Origin: Bacteroidota bacterium
Lineage (GTDB): Bacteria; Bacteroidota; Bacteroidia; Chitinophagales; Chitinophagaceae
NCBI GenBank assembly: GCA_026391455.1
Contig: JAPLEH010000069.1
Span: forward strand, 44,228 to 108,227
Length of the DNA: 64,000 bases
Reading direction: 5' to 3'
Part shown: one piece after another, positions 26,526 to 35,091 of the stretch
How positions within the stretch are numbered: position 1 is the stretch's first letter
Layout of the letters: each line of letters begins with the position of its first letter
Position numbers and translations under genes: made by a program
Notes under the pieces: generated by a model
The model's database searches: none
What the model saw: the letters and a program-made list of their open reading frames with translations, nothing else
Told to the model about the DNA's origin: nothing

Positions 26526-28026
26526 CTGTGCTCAGTTTCTTCTTTATAAAATTGCGAATGTCAGGCAGGCATATCAGGGAGGCCCCAAATACGATCAGGG
26601 AAATGACAGCCATGGTAAAAAAATTAATTATGATATCCGGGAAAAACCAGATCATGGCAGCTTTACAGGCCGACACCAGTGCTAATGGCATGAGCAGCGG
26701 CAACAATGTATCATTTATATACCAGTGCTGCAATTCACCTTTCAGCATCCGCTGGTGTAATACAGGAATACTGAATAGAATATAACCTGCATTAACGGAA
26801 AGCCATACAAATGTGGCACCAAGCGAACCGTATCGGGCTGTCCACCAGAATAACAATGGCAGCAATATGATAGCAGCGATCAGGTTCTGGTAAATCACAA
26901 ATTTGGTGCGTCCCCTTGCCAGTATCAGCAGGTAAGGAATCACCATCAGGCTATTACATACAGAGCCTGCCACCAGTATCTTGATCATGAGCGATGTGTG
27001 CTTTACCGTTTCAGCATTGCCGGTCCAGATGCGCAATACATCGTCGGTGAAAAAGATCAGGATAAGTCCTACCGGGAATACGACCGTCGCAACAAGTCTG
27101 CACGCCCGGTGATAGGTTTGCCGTAACAGGGTTTCATCTGAAGTAGCAGCGATACCAGACAACCTGGGAAAAAAAGCTGCGTTCACCGGCGCCACCAGCA
27201 TGCTGAGACTGGTAGCTACTGTAAAGGAAAGTATATAATACCCGTACTCGGTAAGCGGCAGCATTTTACTGAGCACTACTTTGTCGGCCTGAGATATAAA
27301 AAAAGTGATCAGGCTGATACCTGTCATACCGGCGGCAAAACGCCAGATCTTCAATAATTCTTCTTTGGAGAACCTGGGTTTTGTAAGTGCCTTAGGCAGG
27401 TAATGCCAGAGGCCGGTTCGCATCAGCAAAACATATATGAGGCTGATGATTGCCTGCCATACGAAAAAAAAAAGAATGGAAGGTTTAATCCAGATGAATA
27501 ATACCAATATACCGGCAGCACGAATGGTGGTCATTGTTACCATGAGTACATTATCCAGTACTTGTCGCTCCAATCCCAGGAGACCACCATTATACAAACT
27601 GATCGGCCATTGAAATGCCACCACCAAACCCATCAGCATGATCGCTTGCTGAACGGTTTCTGCAGGTATTTTTTCTGCATTAACCCAATGTCTGGCAATA
27701 GCCGGCGCAAATGCTACTACCGATACTGCGATCAGTAAACCGATGATCCAGTAAATGCGTTCTAAACTATAAACCATATTCCGCACCGTAGCCGGATCCG
27801 CATTCACGGCCCTTGCCTTTGCCAGCTCGCGGTTGAGCGTGGTACTCAGGCCCATGTCGAGAATGGTCATGGAGCCGATCAGGGTTCCGTAGAATCCCAC
27901 CAATCCGTACGATTCAATACCAAGGAACTTAATATATACCGGTGCCAGTATAAGGCCAATACCACCCACCCAAACCTTACCGATAAGGTTGGCGATAATA
28001 TTTACGGAGACTCGGCCTTTTTGCAT
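26503..28026 (-). CDS. Wzx-type lipid-linked oligosaccharide flippase
   Basis: The 507-residue protein has about 12-14 hydrophobic segments from the N-terminus (NIIANLIGKVWVGGIGLILAP) to the end, with the MOP/PST family layout. Motifs such as GFYGTLIGSMTILDMGLSTTLNREL near the second helix are typical of polysaccharide transporter family members. It would move the undecaprenyl-diphosphate-linked repeat unit across the inner membrane for the polymerase. Its 3' end overlaps the GT2 gene by 23 bp. Confidence 0.9.
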   Translation of the reverse strand: MQKGRVSVNIIANLIGKVWVGGIGLILAPVYIKFLGIESYGLVGFYGTLIGSMTILDMGLSTTLNRELAKARAVNADPATVRNMVYSLERIYWIIGLLIAVSVVAFAPAIARHWVNAEKIPAETVQQAIMLMGLVVAFQWPISLYNGGLLGLERQVLDNVLMVTMTTIRAAGILVLFIWIKPSILFFFVWQAIISLIYVLLMRTGLWHYLPKALTKPRFSKEELLKIWRFAAGMTGISLITFFISQADKVVLSKMLPLTEYGYYILSFTVATSLSMLVAPVNAAFFPRLSGIAATSDETLLRQTYHRACRLVATVVFPVGLILIFFTDDVLRIWTGNAETVKHTSLMIKILVAGSVCNSLMVIPYLLILARGRTKFVIYQNLIAAIILLPLLFWWTARYGSLGATFVWLSVNAGYILFSIPVLHQRMLKGELQHWYINDTLLPLLMPLALVSACKAAMIWFFPDIIINFFTMAVISLIVFGASLICLPDIRNFIKKKLSTDALTANN

Positions 28027-28059
28027 GAAAATTTAAAACGACGGTTTGATTGCTTCCGG

Positions 28060-28797
28060 TCACTTCGTGCGGCGCAGGTATCCATCAGGGGCTACACTGA
28101 TCAGCAGTTTATAATCCACTGATTTATCGATTTCAAAATTGGAATCTTCTTTGAGGTATTCGAATACTGCGGTTTTGGGATTATCACCGATGCCCCAGGG
28201 GCGGTTGGCCCATTCCAGGTCTTCCGGCATATCTTCTACAACGGTGTCAAACACCACACAGTAACTATCCACCGAAACCAAGGGTGCATAGCATTTCAGT
28301 TCGGCCAGTACATGTTCATGTGTATGGTTACTGTCCAGACACACCATGATCTTTTTCTTTCCGGCTGCAATCTGTTTTACCTGGTTCACCACTTCGTCAC
28401 TTACAGAAGAACCTTCGATGAGCTGAATGCGTTTCATCATCGGGTGTTGCTCAATCAGATCACGGTTATGTTTACGGATATCAATATCAATACCCACTAC
28501 CAGTCCGTCTCCGCCTATCAGTTCCAGCAATGATGCATAATAGATCACCGATCCGCCATGTGCCACACCCGCTTCGATGATCAGATCGGGCTGTACGCGC
28601 CAGATGAGTTCCTGCATGGCAATCATGTCCTGGGGATAAGCAATAATGGGCCTTCCCATCCAGGAGAAATTGTAGGAATATTGACTGCGGATGGTTTGGG
28701 TCATAAAGGCCTTTGCGGATTGCTGCAGGGGCTCATTCGTCCCATTGGAGGCGACCCGTTCTTCACGTTCGTGTTCGAATTGTTGTACCTGGTTCAT
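28060..28797 (-). CDS. Cephalosporin hydroxylase (CmcI)-family O-methyltransferase
   Basis: The 245-residue protein carries the CmcI/rhamnosyl O-methyltransferase features: YPQDMIAMQELIW, then the SAM site IIEAGVAHGGSVIYYA near residue 80, and GIDIDIRKHNR. CLDSNHTHEHV follows, with a likely metal-binding Asp/His set, and WGIGDNPKTAV near the end. Family members in polysaccharide and glycolipid loci O-methylate sugar hydroxyls. Here it stands next to another methyltransferase gene (gap 3 bp), so the glycan probably has an O-methyl group. Confidence 0.87.
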   Translation of the reverse strand: MNQVQQFEHEREERVASNGTNEPLQQSAKAFMTQTIRSQYSYNFSWMGRPIIAYPQDMIAMQELIWRVQPDLIIEAGVAHGGSVIYYASLLELIGGDGLVVGIDIDIRKHNRDLIEQHPMMKRIQLIEGSSVSDEVVNQVKQIAAGKKKIMVCLDSNHTHEHVLAELKCYAPLVSVDSYCVVFDTVVEDMPEDLEWANRPWGIGDNPKTAVFEYLKEDSNFEIDKSVDYKLLISVAPDGYLRRTK

Positions 28798-28800
28798 TTG

Positions 28801-29865
28801 TTAGAGTATTAAAAAGTTGATAGAATCATTATTCACACTGCGGATGATCTCTTCTTTATAATTTTCGTTCATGATGATCACGGTGCCGATATCGGTACGG
28901 GCCTTAAAGGCTTCCGGACTGACAATGGGATGAGCCGTATGCGCAATGAATTTGTTCTGCTTCTTGGGACTTACATCCACCACCATTTTCACATTCGTAC
29001 GTTCCGGATCCAGCAGGTTCAAAAAAGTAGACCCTTTGGCACCGGCACCCCAGATAGCGATACCATTATCCTTATGCTCGCTGATCAGTGATTTCCATTG
29101 TGCAAGCGTTTCATCAAAATGCAGATCGAGCGATTCTTCACTGATCACGAAGGAATTCACTTCCGGTTTCAGGTTGCTGAGATCCGCCAGTATATACATG
29201 TACTGCCCGTTGAAAAGACGACCTGTTTCCGCTTGTGTAAAGAAATTGGCAAAGGAAGCTTCGGTAAAATAGTTACAGTGTTCATAAAAGATATCCCAGA
29301 AGGATTTCTTGGATATGATCCAGTCCAGGGTTGGCACTTCAATGAATATTTTTCCTTTGTAATCATTGGCTTTTGCTACTGTATGCAGAAACCGGAACGG
29401 ATTGGGTATATGCTCCATCGTATGGCGGAGGAGGAAAATATCAATGCCCAGGTTTTTATAGCGTTCGTCGAAGTATTCTTTCACCACCAGCGGGTTTTCC
29501 CCTTCGTATGCCGGATCGAAACCGATTACATCCAAGCCGCGTTCATGCAGCAGATCGAGAAAATAGCCTTTGCCGCATCCGATCTCAGCGATCTTCATTT
29601 TTTTATCTGTTACCGCATCTTCAAAACGTGCCAATACTTCTCCGATATAATCCTGAAAGAACGGAGAATAGTTTTGTTCATTCTGATAATCCGCATCGTA
29701 TTGCATAACGGTTGGATCAAAAGCGGAATTAATAACGATTCCTTCCTGTGGATGAATCTGCATCACCACATCGCCGCAAACAGCACCGGCGGCCTGTTCA
29801 GCAGTACCATAGACCTTGTTCTGAAAAACCGGAACACTTTTTTGAACAAATAATACTTTACTCAT
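28801..29865 (-). CDS. Class I SAM-dependent methyltransferase with C-methyltransferase-type C-terminal domain
   Basis: The 354-residue protein has a SAM-binding block MKIAEIGCGKGYFLDLL near residue 95 and LRHTMEHIPNPFRFL in the expected later position. The C-terminal part has GIAIWGAGAKGSTFLNLL, the domain seen at the end of NovU/TylCIII-like sugar C-methyltransferases. A similar segment lies in the neighbour at 30704-31930. Unlike that gene it lacks the N-terminal four-Cys zinc site, so its target may differ. The stop overlaps the SDR start by 4 bp. Confidence 0.85.
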   Translation of the reverse strand: MSKVLFVQKSVPVFQNKVYGTAEQAAGAVCGDVVMQIHPQEGIVINSAFDPTVMQYDADYQNEQNYSPFFQDYIGEVLARFEDAVTDKKMKIAEIGCGKGYFLDLLHERGLDVIGFDPAYEGENPLVVKEYFDERYKNLGIDIFLLRHTMEHIPNPFRFLHTVAKANDYKGKIFIEVPTLDWIISKKSFWDIFYEHCNYFTEASFANFFTQAETGRLFNGQYMYILADLSNLKPEVNSFVISEESLDLHFDETLAQWKSLISEHKDNGIAIWGAGAKGSTFLNLLDPERTNVKMVVDVSPKKQNKFIAHTAHPIVSPEAFKARTDIGTVIIMNENYKEEIIRSVNNDSINFLIL

Positions 29866-30695
29866 CGGTTCGTTTTTTTGGTTGAGCCCCAGAATGACAT
29901 GGGTTCATAATCATTATAACTATAGAATCCGGTATGGAGCCGGATATGGATATTTTTTTCCCTGAGATACTCCATTACTTTTTCCTTTACGGTGATGGGT
30001 TTCCCGCTTGCGCAATTGAAAATACCGCTCCCTTCGTGTGCGGTGCTGATGGCAGTAATCATTGCAGCCGCATCTGCCACCGGAATAAAATCACGCACTT
30101 GCTCACCGGGACTCATATTGAATTCGGTCTCTCCCCTTCCGATAGCAGCTTCGAGTTGGGAGAACAATGATTTCTCCGACTGACCTTTACCATATACATA
30201 GAACAACCGGATCCATTTAAGCTGAAACTCCATTTTTGTTTGCAGTTGCTGTAAAAACTTCCGCAGTGTATCTTTTGCCAGTGGATACGAAATGGTGGGA
30301 TCGGTGGGGGTATCTTCGGTGAGTTCACCCTCCTTCATACCGTATTCCAGGCAGGTACCGGTGATAGTGATATCGGTGAGACCTTCTGAAACCAGTTGCC
30401 GGATAAAGGCATACTGCTCCGGAAGATTTTTTTCAAAATGAAAGAGTTCTTTATAGTTAGGCAATCCGCTCCAGGCCAGGTGTATGATCTTGTCGGGCGA
30501 ATGGAATTTTTGCAACAGGCCGGTTTCTCCGGCAGAAAGATCATAGGACACATATTGTACCTGATCGTACCATGACCGTGTGACAGCCTTTTCTGCCTGG
30601 GCCGAAGTGGCCACCACATCAATTCCTTTTTGCAGCAAATCATTGATCACATATTCGCCGACAAAACCTGTAGCACCTGTTACTAATACTTTCAT
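29862..30695 (-). CDS. NAD(P)-dependent sugar reductase/epimerase (SDR) of the CDP-sugar cassette
   Basis: The 277-residue protein begins VLVTGATGFVGEYV, has IHLAWSGLPNY, TGTCLEYG and the Tyr-Lys pair in SYPLAKDTL. WIRLFYVYGKGQ and RDFIPVADAAAMI follow. It is shorter than the dehydratases and fits a 4-ketoreductase or epimerase working at the end of a deoxysugar path. Its place right after a C-methyltransferase, an RmlC-like epimerase and CDP-glucose dehydratase suggests that it reduces the CDP-4-keto sugar. This is inference from order. Confidence 0.82.
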   Translation of the reverse strand: MKVLVTGATGFVGEYVINDLLQKGIDVVATSAQAEKAVTRSWYDQVQYVSYDLSAGETGLLQKFHSPDKIIHLAWSGLPNYKELFHFEKNLPEQYAFIRQLVSEGLTDITITGTCLEYGMKEGELTEDTPTDPTISYPLAKDTLRKFLQQLQTKMEFQLKWIRLFYVYGKGQSEKSLFSQLEAAIGRGETEFNMSPGEQVRDFIPVADAAAMITAISTAHEGSGIFNCASGKPITVKEKVMEYLREKNIHIRLHTGFYSYNDYEPMSFWGSTKKTNR

Positions 30696-30703
30696 CAGTT
30701 CGG

Positions 30704-31930
30704 TCAGAATATTTGTAAAGAAGGTACCGGTGTTACAAATTGACCGCCCCAGTCCCTTACATAATGTAGTTGCTTAGAAATTTCATCCCGCAAATTCCAT
30801 GGCAGGATCAGGATATAATCCGGCTTTGAATCTTTGATCTGTTGTTCTGCCGTTACCGGAATATGACTGGCCGGAAGATATTTCCCTTGTTTGTGCGGAT
30901 TGGCATCCGCTACAAAGCTGATCAGGTCATTTTTAACCCCGCAAAAATTGAGTAAAGTATTTCCTTTGGCGGCAGCACCATATGCGGCTACTGTTTTTCC
31001 CTTTCTTTTTTGTTCAATGAGAAATTCCAGCAACGACCATTTTATATCCGCCGCTTTCTCCTGAAATGCTGCATAGTAATTCATGGAGGTTACACCTGCT
31101 GCAGTTTCTTTATCCAGCAAAGCCTGCACACGAGGGGAGATAGTTTCAGCAGGTCCGCCTGCATGTCTGGCAAAAATGCGAAGCGATCCGCCATGCGTAG
31201 TTAACTCTTCCACATCAAACATCTCGAGACCGAATTCACGGAATATCTTTTCAACGGTATAAAAAGAGAGATAGGAGAAGTGTTCGTGATAGATGGTATC
31301 GAACTGACTGTTGGCCACCAATTGGAGCAGGTGGGGAAATTCCATAGTGATCACTCCATCTGGTGCAAGAAGTACTTTCAGTCCGTTTACAAAATCGCGA
31401 ATATCCGGTACGTGTGCCAGTACATTGTTTCCGAGCAGCAGGTTGGCTTGTATGCCCTGTTGTTTTAATGAAGTGGCCAGATCAGTACCGAAGAATTCAA
31501 CGAGTGATTCAATACCTTTTTGACGGGCAATCTCCGCTGTATTAGCGGTAGGCTCAATACCGAGGACAGGTACCCCGCGCTCTTTAAAATATTGCAGCAG
31601 GTATCCGTCGTTGGAAGCGATCTCCACCACTTTGGAAGATTCGTTGTACCCAAAGCGGTCGATCATCATGCCGGTATATTGTTTGGCATGTGCCAGCCAG
31701 GTGGCGGAATAAGAAGAGAAATACACATAATCCGCGTTAAAAATATCATCCGATTTTTTGTATTCATCCACCTGTACCAGGTAGCAGGAGTGACATACAT
31801 ATACTTTTAACGGATAATACACTTCCGGTTCATCCAACTGTTCGGCTGTAAGAAAAGAGTTGGAGGCCGGTGAATTGATGAGGTCAATAAAAACGGTGTC
31901 GAGCGGTGTGCTGCAAAATCTGCATTTCAT
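30704..31930 (-). CDS. Sugar C-methyltransferase (NovU/TylCIII/EryBIII family)
   Basis: The 408-residue protein shows all three parts of the sugar C-methyltransferase family. An N-terminal zinc site is formed by CRFC (C3, C6) and CHSC (near residue 46). A SAM domain holds VVEIASNDGYLLQYF and GIEPTANTAEIARQKG. The C-terminal domain includes KTVAAYGAAAKGNTLLNFCG. The HEHFSYLSF segment carries the catalytic His/Glu region. Such enzymes methylate C3 of NDP-4-keto-6-deoxy sugars. It is directly followed by an SDR and preceded by an RmlC-like epimerase, pointing to a 3-C-methyl branched sugar. Confidence 0.9.
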   Translation of the reverse strand: MKCRFCSTPLDTVFIDLINSPASNSFLTAEQLDEPEVYYPLKVYVCHSCYLVQVDEYKKSDDIFNADYVYFSSYSATWLAHAKQYTGMMIDRFGYNESSKVVEIASNDGYLLQYFKERGVPVLGIEPTANTAEIARQKGIESLVEFFGTDLATSLKQQGIQANLLLGNNVLAHVPDIRDFVNGLKVLLAPDGVITMEFPHLLQLVANSQFDTIYHEHFSYLSFYTVEKIFREFGLEMFDVEELTTHGGSLRIFARHAGGPAETISPRVQALLDKETAAGVTSMNYYAAFQEKAADIKWSLLEFLIEQKRKGKTVAAYGAAAKGNTLLNFCGVKNDLISFVADANPHKQGKYLPASHIPVTAEQQIKDSKPDYILILPWNLRDEISKQLHYVRDWGGQFVTPVPSLQIF

Positions 31931-31933
31931 TTT

Positions 31934-32485
31934 TTATAGCTTTATTCCCTTAAATGATTCTGTTAGTAATGGATGATTTTTATCGCGGTCAGACATCACG
32001 GTGATGCCGAGTGGCCAATTAAGATGTATCATCGGATCGTCGAAGCGGATACCGCCTTCATACCCGGCGGTATAAAAAGCAGAATGATGATAGATCAGTT
32101 CTGCGTTATCGGTCAATGCCTGAAACCCGTGTGCGAATCCTTCCGGCACATAGATCATTTTCCGGTTGGTGGCCGACAATTCCACGCCGGTGTGTTGTAA
32201 AAATGAAGGTGACCCTTCACGTATATCAACGATCACATCATATACTGCACCAGCTACACAACGGATAAACTTGGTTTCTGCAAAAGGCGGCAATTGATAA
32301 TGCATCCCTCTTATGGTGCCTGCATGCCGGGTAAAGGAATGATTGATCTGAACCCATTCTTTGTCGAGGCCTAAAGCTGCAAATTCATTGCCGCAATAGG
32401 TTCGGGCAAACCAACCGCGTTCATCTCCGAATGGTACGGGATCAATGATATAGCTGCCGGCCAATGGTGTTTCGGTAAAAGTCAT
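31934..32485 (-). CDS. rfbC: dTDP-4-dehydrorhamnose 3,5-epimerase family protein (RmlC-like)
   Basis: The 183-residue cupin has the RmlC motifs: FGDERGWFARTYC, TIRGMHYQLPP with the active-site His, and the Tyr-containing YVPEGFAHGFQAL. It matches the family's usual length. RmlC epimerises C3 and C5 of the 4-keto-6-deoxy sugar. RmlA and RmlB are at 40-42 kb, but this gene stands inside the CDP-glucose cassette, overlapping rfbG by 4 bp. Its substrate may therefore be a CDP-4-keto (C-methylated) sugar rather than the dTDP form. Confidence 0.9.
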   Translation of the reverse strand: MTFTETPLAGSYIIDPVPFGDERGWFARTYCGNEFAALGLDKEWVQINHSFTRHAGTIRGMHYQLPPFAETKFIRCVAGAVYDVIVDIREGSPSFLQHTGVELSATNRKMIYVPEGFAHGFQALTDNAELIYHHSAFYTAGYEGGIRFDDPMIHLNWPLGITVMSDRDKNHPLLTESFKGIKL

Positions 32486-33567
32486 AGCTGTTGTGCAAAT
32501 TGACTGATCTGCGCAGTGGTGATTTGGTATGCATCCCCGTTCTGCGATTGTTTATACCATTCGATCGTGGTACGTATAGCATCCCCCGATTTCATAGCGG
32601 GTTTCCACCCCAGTTCATTTTTTATTTTCGTATTATCGAGTATCAGCAGTACAGCTTCATGCGGATTTTCTCCGCCGGGTGTTACATACGTTCCTTTTCC
32701 CCATACAGCGAATGCCTGTTCAGCCACTTCTTTTACGGTAAGCACATCGTCTGCATCTGGTCCTATATTCCAGGCTTCGCTCAATGTGGCTGCATGCTGT
32801 TCATCTGTCATGCATGCACCCAATAGCAGGTAGGCGTATACTGGTTCGAGCACATGTTGCCAGGGCCGCACAGAAGAAGGATTGCGGATGGATAATGGTG
32901 TACCTGATTCAACAGCCCGTACGAGGTCGGGTATAATTCTGTCTTTAGAGCGGTCGCCGCCGCCGATCACATTACCCGCCCTTACACTGGCTACTGCTTT
33001 TTTATGTTCTGCATATTTTGCCGGATTGAAAAAACTACTCCGGTAAGAGTTCACCACAATTTCTGCGGCAGCTTTACTGGCACTGTAGGGGTCATATCCG
33101 CCCAGTTTATCGGCTTCCCGAAATGCCTGGCCGGTTTCATTGTTTTCGTATACTTTATCAGTAGTGATCACCACCACTGCACAGGGTTTGCTAAGCTGCC
33201 GAACCGCCTCCATCAGGTTGGCGGTACCCATTACATTCACATCAAAGGTATATAGCGGCTGCTGGTAAGAGACCCGTACCAGCGGCTGTGCGGCCATGTG
33301 AAAAATAAAATCCGGTTGAAAAGAAAGAACCGCTTCCTGTAATCGCTGTGCATCACGTATGTCGGCGATCACCGATTCACAGAGTGTATCGCCGTTGATC
33401 TTCACATAGAGATCTTCGGATGTTTCCGGTGCAAGTGCGTATCCTTTTACGGTAGCACCCAATTGATGCAACCAGGTGAGTATCCATGATCCTTTGAAGC
33501 CGGTATGGCCGGTTACGAATACACGTTTGTCTTTATAAATTGACTCGAGATAGTTAGTGCCGCTCAT
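32482..33567 (-). CDS. rfbG: CDP-glucose 4,6-dehydratase
   Basis: Starting at the ATG at 33567, which overlaps the cytidylyltransferase stop by one base (TAATG), the protein has 361 residues. It shows VFVTGHTGFKGSWILTWL, FHMAAQPLV, TTDKVYEN and YSASKAAAE, the RfbG signature set with Tyr-x3-Lys. It converts CDP-glucose to CDP-4-keto-6-deoxyglucose with bound NAD, the entry point for CDP-deoxysugars. An in-frame TTG upstream is less likely. The next gene overlaps by 4 bp. Confidence 0.94.
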   Translation of the reverse strand: MSGTNYLESIYKDKRVFVTGHTGFKGSWILTWLHQLGATVKGYALAPETSEDLYVKINGDTLCESVIADIRDAQRLQEAVLSFQPDFIFHMAAQPLVRVSYQQPLYTFDVNVMGTANLMEAVRQLSKPCAVVVITTDKVYENNETGQAFREADKLGGYDPYSASKAAAEIVVNSYRSSFFNPAKYAEHKKAVASVRAGNVIGGGDRSKDRIIPDLVRAVESGTPLSIRNPSSVRPWQHVLEPVYAYLLLGACMTDEQHAATLSEAWNIGPDADDVLTVKEVAEQAFAVWGKGTYVTPGGENPHEAVLLILDNTKIKNELGWKPAMKSGDAIRTTIEWYKQSQNGDAYQITTAQISQFAQQL

Positions 33568-34346
33568 TATTTCCAATTTTTCCAGGGTGCATTTTCAGAT
33601 TGCCATAATTCTTCCAGCTCAATTTTATCGCGAAGGGCATCCATACATTTCCAGAAACCAAAGTGGCGGAAAGAGGTCAGTTGTCCGTCATTCGCAATAT
33701 CTACCAGCGGTTTCTTTTCCCATTGCACATCTTCCACATCACCATCGAGGTAATTGAAAATACCGGGTTCAAGTACAAAAAAACCTCCGTTGATCCAGAT
33801 TCCATCTCCTTCGGGTTTTTCCTGAAAATTGGTTACGGTACCCTCTTCATCGGTACCAATCGTGCCAAAGCGGCCGGGCAATTGTATCGAAGTGAGAGTG
33901 GCCAGTTTGCCATGTGCGCGGTGAAATTTCACGAGGTCATTGATATTTACATCGCTTACTCCATCCCCGTACGTAAGCATAAAAGTTTCGTTGCCGATAT
34001 ACTTTTGAATTTTTTTCAATCGGCCGGCTGTGTTTGTGTTCGTTCCGGTATCTACCAGCGTTACTTTGAATGACTCCGTATTGCTATAATGCACATCCAT
34101 TTTGTTGGAGCCCAGTTCAACTGTAATGTCTGAGTTGTAGAGATAGTAATTAATGAAATACTCTTTGATGATATGCCCTTTATAGCCCAGGCAGATTACA
34201 AAATCATCGTAGCCATACTGCTGATAGATCTTCATGATATGCCAGAGTATCGGCTTGCCACCGATCTCGATCATGGGTTTGGGGCGCACAGTGGTTTCTT
34301 CTGTAAGCCTTGTGCCAAGACCGCCAGCCAGAATTACAACTTTCAT
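33567..34346 (-). CDS. rfbF: Glucose-1-phosphate cytidylyltransferase
   Basis: The ATG at 34346 starts MKVVILAGGLGTRL, placing the nucleotidyltransferase P-loop-like motif at the N-terminus. A start 9 codons earlier would overlap the methyltransferase gene and adds no family sequence. The 259 residues include PKPMIEIGGKPILWHIMK, LTYGDGVSDVN with the metal Asp, and GFWKCMDALRDK near the end. It makes CDP-glucose from CTP and glucose-1-phosphate, feeding RfbG directly downstream. Confidence 0.95.
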   Translation of the reverse strand: MKVVILAGGLGTRLTEETTVRPKPMIEIGGKPILWHIMKIYQQYGYDDFVICLGYKGHIIKEYFINYYLYNSDITVELGSNKMDVHYSNTESFKVTLVDTGTNTNTAGRLKKIQKYIGNETFMLTYGDGVSDVNINDLVKFHRAHGKLATLTSIQLPGRFGTIGTDEEGTVTNFQEKPEGDGIWINGGFFVLEPGIFNYLDGDVEDVQWEKKPLVDIANDGQLTSFRHFGFWKCMDALRDKIELEELWQSENAPWKNWK

Positions 34347-34350
34347 TTTA

Positions 34351-35034
34351 TCAGGATTTGATGCGTGAAACAAAAAAGAGGCCCATCTGATTCTGGGGCC
34401 GGGTGGAAGAGATGATCCACTTCCTTTTTAATTTTCCCATAATACCCCGTATGCCGGGTGTACCAATATAATAACGGGCTTCGGTTTCAAAGCCAAAATA
34501 ATAGCCATAATTCACTTCATCATACCCATGCCTGCCGAGCATGTTCTTCAGGGTGAAGTGGGAGTACCAACTCACATGTTCCGGATTGATCCAACTCGCT
34601 TCCAGTTGCCCCATTTTCATTTTCCGGGTAAAATCCCTTCCGCTTGCATTGGGAGTGGTAATGATCAGGATGGAATCAGGATGCATAAAGCGTTTGATAC
34701 CTTCGAGCATCAGCCCGGGGTTGGTAATATGTTCGATGAGTTCGCCGCATACGATCACATCAAAGGTGCGGTTCAAAGGCACATCTTCCAGTTTATTGGC
34801 ATCGCCGAAATAGCCTTCGAAACCGTATTTCTCACGAATGATACGGGTATCCTCTTCCAGGTAATCAATGCCAACGATCTCTTTGGAAACTTTTGCCAGG
34901 TTGGCATGCACCCAGACTCCCTGAGCGATCAGTTTATCGTACAAATGGGAGTGCTGTACATAACCGAGATGTAATACTGATTTGTCTTTACACAGGCGCA
35001 TGATTTCATCGAGCCTGAATATAGGTTTTTGCAT
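34351..35034 (-). CDS. Class I SAM-dependent methyltransferase
   Basis: The ATG at 35034 gives a 227-residue protein; an in-frame TTG three codons upstream is less likely. It has VLHLGYVQH in the place of the SAM glycine loop, GIDYLEED at the second strand and FDVIVCGELIEHITNPG as motif post-II. The first glycine motif is weakly conserved. It is probably a small-molecule or sugar methyltransferase made with rfbF, which starts 4 bp downstream. The target is unknown. Confidence 0.8.
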   Translation of the reverse strand: MQKPIFRLDEIMRLCKDKSVLHLGYVQHSHLYDKLIAQGVWVHANLAKVSKEIVGIDYLEEDTRIIREKYGFEGYFGDANKLEDVPLNRTFDVIVCGELIEHITNPGLMLEGIKRFMHPDSILIITTPNASGRDFTRKMKMGQLEASWINPEHVSWYSHFTLKNMLGRHGYDEVNYGYYFGFETEARYYIGTPGIRGIMGKLKRKWIISSTRPQNQMGLFFVSRIKS

Positions 35035-35091
35035 AGGTGTCAAACAATTTTGATTGGTTCAAATTGTTTTCGAGGGTGGCGGACTGGATAT

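Noticed and set aside
29098..29853. 251-codon plus-strand open frame
   Set aside because: Antisense to the methyltransferase gene at 28801-29865 and without any motif.
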